Shown: positions 1-7,650 of the stretch, one piece after another
Numbering within the stretch: position 1 is the first letter of the stretch
Layout of the letters: each line of letters opens with the position of its first letter
From: JANLQX01 sp031368215
GTDB taxonomy: Bacteria > Actinomycetota > Acidimicrobiia > Acidimicrobiales > JANYDT01
NCBI GenBank assembly: GCA_031368215.1
Contig: JANLRD010000055.1
Coordinates: forward strand, 1-22,592
DNA length: 22,592 nt
Direction of reading: 5' to 3'
Position numbers and translations under genes: made by a program
Notes under the pieces: generated by a model
Database searches by the model: none
What the model was told of the DNA's origin: nothing
The model's input: only the letters and a program-made list of their open reading frames with translations

Positions 1-2
1 TC

Positions 3-218
3 CTTCTTCTCCCTTCCGTGGCAGCCGCAGTCGTCGGTGGCACATCGATCTTCGGCGGTGTCGGCGGCTACACCGGGACAATCCTCGGAGCGCTGATCCT
101 GGGTGTGCTGGAACGATTTCTGCTGTTCATGGATGCCACCGAGGCCGTGAAGCAGATGCTGTACGGAGGGCTGATCCTCGGGCTCGCGTGGCTCTACGCC
201 GAACTCACGAAGTCGTAG
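3..218 (+). CDS. Sugar ABC transporter permease, C-terminal part (5' end outside window)
   Basis: The reading frame is open from the first bases of the window and ends at TAG 216-218, so only about 71 C-terminal residues are present. The visible peptide contains VVGGTSIFGGVGGYTGTILG followed by two hydrophobic stretches. This is the typical C-terminal half of RbsC/AraH-type (CUT2) or branched-chain permeases, in which a GGTSxxGG loop lies between the last membrane helices. The GTG at 18 is internal, because the upstream codons LLLPS continue the helix. In these systems the protein forms the membrane channel and pairs with an ATPase and a periplasmic-type binding protein, all outside the window. 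The nearby Gfo/Idh and NagB-like genes, though on the other strand, suggest a sugar or aminosugar substrate. The exact substrate cannot be read from this fragment. Confidence 0.85.
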   Translation, partial: LLLPSVAAAVVGGTSIFGGVGGYTGTILGALILGVLERFLLFMDATEAVKQMLYGGLILGLAWLYAELTKS

Positions 219-232
219 ATGGCCGACCAACA

Positions 233-256
233 TCGCCAGCGAGACATGGCTGGCGA
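233..256. terminator. Hairpin between convergent genes, candidate bidirectional terminator
   Basis: TCGCCAGC (233-240) and GCTGGCGA (249-256) form a perfect 8-bp inverted repeat with an 8-nt loop. It lies between the stop of the permease (218) and the stop of the convergent oxidoreductase (291). There is no T-tract on either side, which is common for GC-rich actinobacterial hairpin terminators. Function is inferred from position and symmetry. Confidence 0.55.
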
Positions 257-290
257 CTACGACGATCACCGTCGAACTCGCCCCCTGTCC

Positions 291-1484
291 CTACACGATC
301 CGGTCGGTGATCTCGCCGGTGGCAGCGTTGCTGAGGATGACCTTGCGTCGACCGTCGGGCAACTGCTCGGCCTTGACGACGTCGAGTCCGTCAATTTGTG
401 ACGCGTGCTTATCAATTCGCGCAGTCTCCGCGAAACGCCAGTCCACCTGCACCGGCGCCCAACTATGGGTCTTCGTCGACGTGAAGCATGCGTCCATGAT
501 CGCGTTCACGACGTAGCCGTCGTAGAACGTCTCCTGCGGTTGACGTCCTTGCTCCATCGAGTCGAACATGTCGGTGAACATGTCGACGTAGCCCAACTCG
601 GCCACCTCGTCACCAACCGGGAACTGCCATCCGGACGACGTTTCCGCCTTCTCTGCCACGTATCCGGCCCCGGTACCCGAGGTGAACATCTCGAAGCCAG
701 TCCGCAGGAAGTGATTCATCCAGAGAGTCCCCTCCGTTCCCATCACCTCGTCGCGAAGATCCATCCCACCACGGAACGTCCAGCTGACCTCGAATTGCCC
801 GACGGCCCCGGACTCGAAACGGATCAACGCCACTGCGTTGTCCTCGGCCCGTATCGGATGCACCAGGGTGTCGGCGTGACACATCACTTCGAGCGGACGA
901 TTGCCCTTTCCGACAAAATTGCGGATGATCTCGATGCAATGGCAGCCGAGATCGATGATCGCCCCACCGCCAGCTTTGCCGTCATCCCAGAACCACGCAC
1001 TGTGCGGTCCGGGGTGGGTCTCGCGAGAACGGACCCACGTGATGTCCCCGAGTGCGCCGGAACGAACGGTGGCGATGCCCTTCAGCGTCTTCGGCGTGTA
1101 ACAGAGGTCCTCCAGGTATCCGGCGAAGATTCCCGACGACTCGACCATGTCGAGCATGCGCTTGGCTTCGGCGGCGGAGCGTCCGAGCGGTTTCGTACAC
1201 AACACCGCCTTACCGGCCGCCGCGCACAGACCGATTGCTTCCTCATGCATATCGTTCGGGAGACCCACGACGACCACGTTCGTGTCGGGGTGCTCGATCG
1301 CCGACTGCATCGACGTTGTCGACTCGGGGACGTCCCATCGCTTCTGGAACGCCGCGCCGCGTTCCGGCGATCTGCTGTATACCGTACGGACGCGGTCGCG
1401 ACCACGTTGTCCGTGGAGAGTCATCGTGTAGAAGTCACCGATGAGACCTGTACCGAGCATGGTCACGCTATTACCCAGAACCAT
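291..1484 (-). CDS. Gfo/Idh/MocA family NAD(P)-dependent oxidoreductase
   Basis: A 397-residue dehydrogenase of the glucose-fructose/inositol dehydrogenase family, which oxidises or reduces sugars and cyclitols using NAD(P). Residues 11-16 (GTGLIG) are the Rossmann dinucleotide loop. K98 in CTKPL is the catalytic lysine of the usual EKP motif (here TKP). D178 and H182 in DLGCHCIE match the conserved D-x3-H substrate-binding pair of the C-terminal domain. An upstream in-frame ATG at 1514 exists. I choose 1484 because GGAGG lies seven bases before it and because the first ten residues of the longer form precede the normal beta-strand. A TTGACG/TAGACA promoter candidate (1525-1554) would put the transcript start at about 1517, leaving a short leader for the 1484 start but almost none for 1514. 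The product may act with the neighbouring deaminase and sugar permease. The substrate is unknown. Confidence 0.9.
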   Translation of the reverse strand: MVLGNSVTMLGTGLIGDFYTMTLHGQRGRDRVRTVYSRSPERGAAFQKRWDVPESTTSMQSAIEHPDTNVVVVGLPNDMHEEAIGLCAAAGKAVLCTKPLGRSAAEAKRMLDMVESSGIFAGYLEDLCYTPKTLKGIATVRSGALGDITWVRSRETHPGPHSAWFWDDGKAGGGAIIDLGCHCIEIIRNFVGKGNRPLEVMCHADTLVHPIRAEDNAVALIRFESGAVGQFEVSWTFRGGMDLRDEVMGTEGTLWMNHFLRTGFEMFTSGTGAGYVAEKAETSSGWQFPVGDEVAELGYVDMFTDMFDSMEQGRQPQETFYDGYVVNAIMDACFTSTKTHSWAPVQVDWRFAETARIDKHASQIDGLDVVKAEQLPDGRRKVILSNAATGEITDRIV

Positions 1485-1524
1485 TCGTGGACCTCCGTTG
1501 TCGATGAATGCCAACCCGTTTGGA

Positions 1525-1554
1525 TGTCTAGAGAGGTTTCACCCGAGTCGTCAA
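1525..1554 (-). promoter_or_regulatory. Candidate sigma-70-type promoter for the Gfo/Idh gene
   Basis: Read on the minus strand, TTGACG (1554-1549) is followed by 18 bases and then TAGACA (1530-1525). The -10 match is moderate. It lies about 40 bases before the GGAGG-preceded ATG at 1484, which fits a short leader and suggests the gene can be transcribed independently of the NagB-like gene upstream. Confidence 0.4.
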
Positions 1555-1594
1555 ATGCGAGCGCCGACGTCTGGTTGTTCGGTCCCGGGACGTG

Positions 1595-1640
1595 ACGGTT
1601 CGATGGGAACGAAGGCTGCAGATGTTGGGGAGCGAACCGT
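1595..1640. repeat. 8-bp inverted repeat between NagB-like and Gfo/Idh genes
   Basis: ACGGTTCG (1595-1602) and CGAACCGT (1633-1640) are exact inverted copies separated by 30 bases. They lie just after the NagB-like stop (1655) in the transcription direction and before the oxidoreductase promoter candidate. This could be a weak terminator for the cyclase-nagB transcript or a regulator site. Nothing else was recognised in 1485-1654. Confidence 0.3.
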
Positions 1641-1654
1641 TGGAACATCCAGTC

Positions 1655-2344
1655 TCAGCCGTTGATTCGGTGCGCCGCATCCTCGTCGAGGAACCACCGA
1701 AGCCGAGGATGAACCCGAAGCAGCGATGCCGGGACGGACGTCGTGATGGGACCGCTGATCGCCGCCGCCACAACGGCAGCCTTGGACCCGCCGGTCGCGA
1801 GAACCCACAACTCCTCGCTGGCCATGAGCGGACCGAGCCCGATCGTGACGCCCCACGTCGGTGCGCGGCGAGCCCCGTAGCGGAGGGCGCCGATTGACGT
1901 CGCCTCGGCGAGCTCGACGCGTCGTGTGGGGCTGTCGGGAGCCGATCCCGGTTCGTTCATGGCTATGTGCCCGTTCACGCCGATCCCGAGCACGGCGAGT
2001 CGGATCGATCCCGGCCAGTTCCCCTCCGGAGGATTCTCGGGATCGATCGGTTCGGTTCGTGGACGATGCTCAGTCCGCAGACGATCGAGCAGATCACGCT
2101 CGAGCATGGACAGGCAGCGGCCAGGATCGTCGGGGTCAAGGCCACCGAACTCGTCGAGCAGCGCCAGCGTGATCGACGATAGATCGGGGCTTCTTGACGC
2201 AAGGCGATGATACGTTGGTGCCGGCGTCGAGCCGGTCGCCAGGCAGAACCGCCTTCCGGTGCAAACCGGGAGAAGATCGGAGAGCGTGTCAGCGACGGTG
2301 TTCGCCCAGTCGTCGCCGGCGGGGGTGATCGTCACCGTCATCAT
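1655..2344 (-). CDS. NagB-type glucosamine-6-phosphate deaminase / 6-phosphogluconolactonase family protein
   Basis: A 229-residue protein of the NagB/RpiA/DevB fold. NagB enzymes convert glucosamine-6-phosphate to fructose-6-phosphate and ammonia. The phosphate-binding loop is LATGSTP (residues 35-41), the general-base region is LDEF (D64, E65), and the catalytic loop GIGVNGHIAMNEP (120-132) carries N124, H126 and E131. This loop is closer to NagB, especially Bacillus-type GVNGH loops, than to 6-phosphogluconolactonase. TTG 2347, ATG 2344 and ATG 2341 are possible starts. ATG 2344 is preferred because its A is the last base of the upstream cyclase stop (TGATG), giving translational coupling. 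The protein is slightly short for NagB (usually about 240-265 residues), so an isomerase or deaminase for a related aminosugar phosphate is possible. Confidence 0.85.
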   Translation of the reverse strand: MMTVTITPAGDDWANTVADTLSDLLPVCTGRRFCLATGSTPAPTYHRLASRSPDLSSITLALLDEFGGLDPDDPGRCLSMLERDLLDRLRTEHRPRTEPIDPENPPEGNWPGSIRLAVLGIGVNGHIAMNEPGSAPDSPTRRVELAEATSIGALRYGARRAPTWGVTIGLGPLMASEELWVLATGGSKAAVVAAAISGPITTSVPASLLRVHPRLRWFLDEDAAHRING

Positions 2345-5300
2345 CAATCAACGACCTGCCCTTCGAAACGACCGGCGGGGTTGTCGCACACGAGTAGCAC
2401 TTGGTTCACCATCACGTCCCGAGCCTCGGCTGCGCCTCGCGCCCGTGCTGCTTCTCCGTCTCCGACGACAACATTTCGATCGGACGATGCCGCAGGAAAT
2501 TGGGCCAACAAGTCGCTTTCCATCGCCGTCGGCCGGGGCGCGCCCACCGAACTGCGGCATGCGTCAGCTGCGCCGATCAGCTCCCACGCCGTCATCTGCT
2601 CACCGAGCCGAAGCGCAAGCAACGCCACGTCTTCGAACAGGAACGCCAACGCCCATTGATCGTCATAGGTCACGAACGCTGTGACCGCGTGGCGATAGTT
2701 GACCCGCGCCCCGTCGATGTCGCCCAACGCCCGACAGGCGTTCGCCAGGTTGTGGTGGCTGATGGCGACCATCCACCGGTCGCCGACCTCCTCGTTCAGG
2801 CGCATCGCCTCCTCCAGAGTTGCCTTCGCCTCGGCCGATCGCCCCTCGAAAAGGTCCATCATGCCGAGGTTGGTATGCGACACCGCCAAGGCCCAGCGAT
2901 CGCCTACGTCACGGCGCAGCACGAGCGCTTCTTCATGGAGGCACCGTGCGGCCACCAGGTCGCCGTCGTACTCGGCAACGATGCCCAGGTTGGACAACAC
3001 CGAGGCCGCTGCCCCATGGTCGTCAAGCCGTCGACGGATCTCGAGGCTCGCTTCGTAGCTGGTGCGGGCGAGCGCGTTGTCGCCGCGCTGCGCCGCCACG
3101 GTGCCCGCCAGATGAAGCACTTGACCCCGGCCCGATTCGTCGAGGGTGAGGTCGAAGCATTCCGATGCCCGGCCGAGGTGGCCGAGGGCATCGTCGAATC
3201 GCCCCTGCTTTCGCGCCACCTCGGCGAGCGAGACCTCGCACAGCGCTTCGAGAGCCGAGTCACCGGCCTCGACGGCCAGTGCCGCCGCTTCGTTTCCTGC
3301 TGTCCGAGCTCGGTCCCATGCCCCGGTCAGTTCGAGCACCTTGCCGAGACGGAGAAGCGCGTCGGCACGGGTGGCTCCTTCGACAAGAGCGGACAGACGG
3401 TTGAAGTAGTCAGCCGCAGCATCATTGGCGTAACGGGCGCGGGCGGCTTCGCCCGCTCGACCCAGGTACTCGATCTGCTTGTCGCGCCGGTCGCTGTTGC
3501 ACCAGTGGTGCGTGACGAGGTCGAGCTCACTCTCGACGACTTCCGGACCACGCTCCTCCAGGTCGAGGGCCGCCCGTTCGTGGAGATCGATTCGCAACGT
3601 GTGCGGAAGGCTCTGGTACGCCACTTCACGGGTGATCACGTGCCGGAAGAGCCATGAACTCCGTTCGTCCTCATCGGACACCAAGAGGTCCGCCGACCGC
3701 CCCACGCGTAGGTGGGTGATCACGTCGGTATCGGAACCGAGGTCCGGATAGACGCGACCGACCGTCGGAGCCTCGAAGCGGCGCCCGAGAACGCTGGCAA
3801 CTTTCAGCGTTCGGCGTGGACCCTCGTCGAGGGTGTCGATTCGACTCAGGAGGAGACTGTGGAGACTCGCCGGAAGATCGATGGCATCGAGCTGTTCCGG
3901 TCGAGCGGGGTCCAACCCGCGTCCGTGAAGGAAGTTGAGAATCTGTTCCAGGTAGAACGGATTGCCCTCGGCTCTCGTGACGACGGCGTCGACCAGAGTG
4001 TTCGACGGGCGGACGCTGTCGCCGTACAGCTGGCGGATCTTCGCGACGGCAGCGGCACGAGCGGCGTCGGGGCCGAGTTCCGAGAGCTCGTATTCCGCAA
4101 AGAACGGGAGCGACTCGATTCCGAGGCCTCCCCCGGCACTACCGGTGGGGCGGTAGTTGAGCAGAAACAGGACGGGGAGCGTCTCGGCACCGCGAACGAG
4201 GACCTCCAGAAGATCGCGCGAAAGCGCGTCGATCCGATGGCAGTCCTCGAGCACGATGGTCAACGGCGACACCCGCGAGCGCTCGCCGAGCACGTCGAGA
4301 AAAAGCGACTCGAGGGAAGACTTGCGGAGCTTGGCGTCGAATGCCCGCGTCACATCGGTGTCGGGAACATCGAGTCCGAGCACCGGACCGAGCAGCGGCG
4401 CACGCCGCGCCTGGCTCCTGCCAATGCCCGCGAGAGAGCGACGCAGCGCCTGCGTTCGGGCTCCGTCGCTTCCGGTCTCGTCGATGCCGAGCAACGTGTG
4501 AGCGACCTCCCGCCAAATCACGTAGCTTCCCGTTGACCCCACGACCGAAGCCTCACCGAACGCGACCGGCATGCCATCAGCTCGAAGCTTGCGCACGATC
4601 TCGGCGATGAGCCGGGATTTTCCACGACCCGCTTCTGCGGAGATCGCAACGACCCGTCCGTTGCCCGCACGAACGGCATCGGCGGCCCCGGCGATCGCAG
4701 TCATCTCCTGGTCGCGTCCGACCAAAGGAAGCGTGTAGCGGACCTCCCGTTCGCGAGTGGCGAATGCGGTCCCCTCGACGGTAAAGACCACCACCGGCTC
4801 GACTCTGCCCTTGACGGGAAAGGTGCCGACCGACTCCCAGAGAAAGCGGTCTCCTGCCTCTCGTCGCACCTCGTCGGTAACGCGAATGGTCCCGGGCGCC
4901 GCACCGGTCATCAGCCGAGCCGAAAGGTTCACCGCATCGCCGAGGCACGTGAACGTACGTCGGAGCGAATGCCCGTAGGTTCCGCTGCGAAGCCGTCCGT
5001 GGGCAATGCCGATCTGGAGGTCCCGCGCCGCGGTGTCGGCAGCGACCGATCGAAGTTCCAGGGCTGCGGCGGCCGCGCGTGACGCGTCATCGCCATGGGT
5101 GACCGGCGAGCCGAACACGCCGTAAAGGTACGCGCCTTTATCACCGAGGATGAGCTGAAGGAGGTTGCCTCCGAAGCTCGTGAGCACTTCCTGTGCCCGC
5201 CGGACGAACGTGTCGAGCTCTCTCGGTCCGGCGTCTGCGTCGACGTCGATACCGCCGAAGCGGACGAACATCGGGTACGCCGAGCGGAGTTCCGTGAGGA

Positions 5301-6051
5301 ACTCGCCCCGACCGGTGCTGAGACGCTCGAGCACCACGGGGAGAAGCCACGGACGCACGAGGGATTCGTCCACCACGGGCTCGGCTGGACGATCGGCGCG
5401 GACGACGACTTCCGTGAGCCCCTCCAGCATCGTGGCCGTGGAATCCTTCCGGGGAATGCGTGAGATGATCGCCAGGTCGCCGAGAGCGGCGACGGCCGAA
5501 GGACTTAGCACGATCTCGCCGCGTTCGGCGAGCTGCTCGGCATCGGCCAACTCGTCGACGATCGACCCGGCGAGCACGTCGATCAGCTGGATCCTCGGAT
5601 CTCCGACCACGAAACGACGAGCCGGGCCCACCGCGATCGCAACCTTGATACCGAGTTCCACGACGCGACCGCCGGGTGTCGTGACCCGGCCGACGCTGTC
5701 CATCGTCCGCTGAACCGCGAGGGCAGCTGCGGCGGCCCGACTCCCGTCGTCCCCATCGAGCCAGCACGTCACCGCGTCACCGCTGAAGTAGATGACGTGG
5801 CCACCGAAGTCGGTGATGTCGTCGATGACGGCCTGAAAAACGAGGTCCAGCACCGCGGTCAGCTCCTCGACGCCTCGCTGCGGTCCGAGTTCGGTGGCCA
5901 GCGCCTCGGTCAACGTGGTGAAACCGCTCACATCAGCGAAGAGCCCGGACCCGGAGACGCGGTCGGGCATCTCGACGCCCGCCGCTAGAGCTTGCCTCCG
6001 ATCTCCGGGGATGTACGCCTGGGGATGGTCAGTACGGTGACGATCCGCCAT
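2344..6051 (-). CDS. Class III nucleotide cyclase (tandem cyclase domains) fused to a P-loop ATPase and TPR repeats
   Basis: A 1235-residue soluble multidomain signalling protein. The first cyclase homology domain (residues ~33-220) has FADVSGFT with D40 and SGDAV with D92, the two metal-binding aspartates. The second (~258-430) lacks these but has GDAVNLSAR, with N375 and R379 as the usual transition-state-stabilising pair. The tandem could therefore form one complete active site, as in soluble adenylyl cyclase-like proteins. VGRDQEM starts an AAA/STAND-like ATPase with Walker A AEAGRGKS (472-479) and a Walker-B-like LTIVLEDCH (D603). The C-terminal third has TPR-like helical repeats (around residues 870-1180), for example NLGIVAEYDGDLVAARCLHE and NLGMMDLFEGRSAEAKATLE. 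It has no membrane segment. ATG 6051 is preceded by TAGCAT and exactly six bases, suggesting a leaderless transcript. It is divergent from a metallo-hydrolase and CNBD gene run and overlaps the NagB-like gene at its end. ATP versus GTP preference is not determined. Confidence 0.9.
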   Translation of the reverse strand: MADRHRTDHPQAYIPGDRRQALAAGVEMPDRVSGSGLFADVSGFTTLTEALATELGPQRGVEELTAVLDLVFQAVIDDITDFGGHVIYFSGDAVTCWLDGDDGSRAAAAALAVQRTMDSVGRVTTPGGRVVELGIKVAIAVGPARRFVVGDPRIQLIDVLAGSIVDELADAEQLAERGEIVLSPSAVAALGDLAIISRIPRKDSTATMLEGLTEVVVRADRPAEPVVDESLVRPWLLPVVLERLSTGRGEFLTELRSAYPMFVRFGGIDVDADAGPRELDTFVRRAQEVLTSFGGNLLQLILGDKGAYLYGVFGSPVTHGDDASRAAAAALELRSVAADTAARDLQIGIAHGRLRSGTYGHSLRRTFTCLGDAVNLSARLMTGAAPGTIRVTDEVRREAGDRFLWESVGTFPVKGRVEPVVVFTVEGTAFATREREVRYTLPLVGRDQEMTAIAGAADAVRAGNGRVVAISAEAGRGKSRLIAEIVRKLRADGMPVAFGEASVVGSTGSYVIWREVAHTLLGIDETGSDGARTQALRRSLAGIGRSQARRAPLLGPVLGLDVPDTDVTRAFDAKLRKSSLESLFLDVLGERSRVSPLTIVLEDCHRIDALSRDLLEVLVRGAETLPVLFLLNYRPTGSAGGGLGIESLPFFAEYELSELGPDAARAAAVAKIRQLYGDSVRPSNTLVDAVVTRAEGNPFYLEQILNFLHGRGLDPARPEQLDAIDLPASLHSLLLSRIDTLDEGPRRTLKVASVLGRRFEAPTVGRVYPDLGSDTDVITHLRVGRSADLLVSDEDERSSWLFRHVITREVAYQSLPHTLRIDLHERAALDLEERGPEVVESELDLVTHHWCNSDRRDKQIEYLGRAGEAARARYANDAAADYFNRLSALVEGATRADALLRLGKVLELTGAWDRARTAGNEAAALAVEAGDSALEALCEVSLAEVARKQGRFDDALGHLGRASECFDLTLDESGRGQVLHLAGTVAAQRGDNALARTSYEASLEIRRRLDDHGAAASVLSNLGIVAEYDGDLVAARCLHEEALVLRRDVGDRWALAVSHTNLGMMDLFEGRSAEAKATLEEAMRLNEEVGDRWMVAISHHNLANACRALGDIDGARVNYRHAVTAFVTYDDQWALAFLFEDVALLALRLGEQMTAWELIGAADACRSSVGAPRPTAMESDLLAQFPAASSDRNVVVGDGEAARARGAAEARDVMVNQVLLVCDNPAGRFEGQVVD

Positions 6052-6057
6052 CCGGCG

Positions 6058-6063
6058 ATGCTA
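6058..6063 (-). promoter_or_regulatory. Candidate -10 element of a leaderless transcript (cyclase gene)
   Basis: TAGCAT on the minus strand fits TAnnnT and is followed by exactly six bases before the ATG at 6051, so the predicted transcript start is the A of the start codon. No Shine-Dalgarno sequence is seen and no clear -35 is present. The same geometry recurs at 11846 and 14257. Confidence 0.45.
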
Positions 6064-6163
6064 CCCATCGCTGCGTCGTACGACGACGCCCGACGTTCGT
6101 TTGGCGCGTGAACGGCCCCCCGATCGACCAAGATCGAAGGTCCTCAACTCGAAGGGATCCCTC

Positions 6164-6997
6164 GTGCGGTTGCAGCTCCACGGCGTCCGCGGCTCGCGCA
6201 TCGTTCCCGGGCCCGAGTACGTTCGCTATGGCGGGAACACGTCGTGCGTGTCCCTCGCTCATGGCGATGCTGCCCCGACGCTTGTCCTCGATGCGGGCAG
6301 CGGGCTCTGTGGTCTGACGGAGCTTCTCCGTGGGCGTCCGCTCGACGGCTCGATCCTTCTTTCCCATCTCCATTGGGACCACGTCTACGGGCTGCCGTTC
6401 TTCCGCGCCGGTGACCGACCCGACGCGCGCGTCGACCTCTATCTCCCGGGGCAGGGCGACGCAGAGGCCGTGCTTGGGCAGATGATGAGTCCACCGCACT
6501 TCCCGATCAGTCCGTCGGGCCTCCGCGGCACGTGGTCGTTCCGCTCGCTCGAAACCGGGTGGCACGAGATCGAGGGATTCGACGTCCTCGCCGTGGAGAT
6601 CCCGCACAAGGGCGGTCGCACGTTCGGGTACCGCGTGCAGACGAACGGAGCGTCTGTGGTCTACATGCCCGACCACGGGCCGGTGGAGTGGGGCGAAGGC
6701 AACGACGGGCTCGGCGTCGTTCACGACGCTGCCCTTGAACTGTGCCGCGGAGCGGATCTCCTCCTCCACGACGCCCAGCACACGGTCGAGGAGTTTCCCG
6801 CAGTCCGCCACTACGGCCACTCGACCATCGACTACGCCGTCACGTTGGCCCGACATGCCAACGTGCGCAAACTCGTGCTCTTCCATCACGATCCTGACCG
6901 TGTCGACGACGAACTCGACCGGATCGCGGAACGGATGTCGATGCTCGACATCGACGTTGTCGTGGCGCGCGAAGGTGACGTGTACGAGGTCGGCTGA
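6164..6997 (+). CDS. MBL-fold metallo-hydrolase, PhnP-like, candidate phosphodiesterase
   Basis: A 277-residue metallo-beta-lactamase-fold hydrolase. The N-terminus LHGVRGSRIVPGPEYVRYGG is the signature of the PhnP-like (COG1235-type) branch, many members of which cleave phosphodiester bonds. The metal motif HLHWDH gives H68, H70, D72 and H73. Later ligand candidates are the histidine in EIPHKGG, the aspartate in YMPDHGP, HDAQH, and the final LVLFHHDP. An in-frame TTG at 6101 would add 21 basic, Pro-rich residues. I choose GTG 6164 because AAGGGA lies about seven bases upstream and the first beta-strand starts immediately after. It is divergent from the cyclase gene and followed by a cyclic-nucleotide-binding protein, so degradation of a cyclic nucleotide is a reasonable but unproven role. 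Ribonuclease Z-like or cyclic phosphate hydrolase activity are alternatives. Confidence 0.85.
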   Translation: MRLQLHGVRGSRIVPGPEYVRYGGNTSCVSLAHGDAAPTLVLDAGSGLCGLTELLRGRPLDGSILLSHLHWDHVYGLPFFRAGDRPDARVDLYLPGQGDAEAVLGQMMSPPHFPISPSGLRGTWSFRSLETGWHEIEGFDVLAVEIPHKGGRTFGYRVQTNGASVVYMPDHGPVEWGEGNDGLGVVHDAALELCRGADLLLHDAQHTVEEFPAVRHYGHSTIDYAVTLARHANVRKLVLFHHDPDRVDDELDRIAERMSMLDIDVVVAREGDVYEVG

Positions 6998-7197
6998 GCA
7001 GTTGTTCATCCGGTGAGGTGGGGATTGATCTGCCCGTCTGCCACACTGTTTGCTCCACTCCGAGGAATGCCGATGTCTGCACGGCAGGTCGATCCAACAC
7101 GAACACGTCGCCGATCACCACCGGAGCACGGCCCGAATTCGTGGTTTCATTTCGGCTTCGTTACGCCGACCCCAACCGGCATGTTTCGGGAGTGTTC

Positions 7198-7650
7198 GTG
7201 AGCTCAGCCGACGAGCTCTTGACGATCGAGCGAGTGGCCGCGCTTCAACGTGTCGGCATGTTCGCGGCCGTCCCGGGGCACACCCTCGTAGCCGTTGCGC
7301 GCGTGGTCGAGGAGGTCCGCTTCGCGGCCGGTGACATCGTCGTGGAGCGAGGCGCGATCGAGGACTGGCTCTATGTCGTCGTGGAGGGTGCCTTACGCGT
7401 GCACGTCGGCGACCGCGTTCTCGTAGACCGCGGCCCCGGCGACGTTGTCGGTGAGTTGGCCGTGCTCGCCTTGGCCGCTCGCTCCGCAACCGTGACTGCG
7501 CTCGAGCCAAGCTTGTTGCTGCGCCTTCGTCGCAAACCATTCGAAGAGCTGTTGGAGGATCGCCCCGGGATCGCCCGTGCGGTGATCGCCGAGCTGGTTC
7601 GCCGATTGCAGGACCTCGCCGACCAGGATGCGAAGCGGGCCCAAGCGTGA
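7198..7650 (+). CDS. Stand-alone cyclic-nucleotide-binding domain protein
   Basis: A small protein of about 150 residues consisting almost wholly of a CNBD (CRP/PKA-R type). It begins with helix LTIERVAALQRVGMFAAVPG, then the beta-roll FAAGDIVVERG...LYVVVEGALRVHVGDR. The phosphate-binding cassette is VGELAVLALAARSATV, in which the conserved Glu (ribose) and Arg (phosphate) are both present, so ligand binding is predicted intact. There is no helix-turn-helix, so it is not a CRP-type regulator. The open frame extends back to GTG 7018, but the extra 60 residues look non-native. GTG 7198 has GGGAG five bases upstream. Its stop overlaps the start of the transporter-HEAT gene by GTGA, strongly suggesting coupled translation and a joint function as a regulatory subunit of that transporter. 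The 200 bases before it hold no other gene. Confidence 0.88.
   Translation: MSSADELLTIERVAALQRVGMFAAVPGHTLVAVARVVEEVRFAAGDIVVERGAIEDWLYVVVEGALRVHVGDRVLVDRGPGDVVGELAVLALAARSATVTALEPSLLLRLRRKPFEELLEDRPGIARAVIAELVRRLQDLADQDAKRAQA

Noticed and set aside
405..1595. 396-codon plus-strand open frame
   Set aside because: It covers the Gfo/Idh gene on the opposite strand, which has Rossmann and catalytic motifs. The plus-strand peptide is rich in Arg/His with no domain.
2401..3657. 418-codon plus-strand open frame
   Set aside because: It is antisense to the TPR region of the cyclase. The repeats in the minus frame explain the conservation, and the plus frame has no motif.
7018..7197. N-terminal extension of the CNBD protein from GTG 7018
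   Set aside because: The 60 added residues lack structure and composition typical of the gene, and GTG 7198 has GGGAG at a good distance and begins at the normal first helix.
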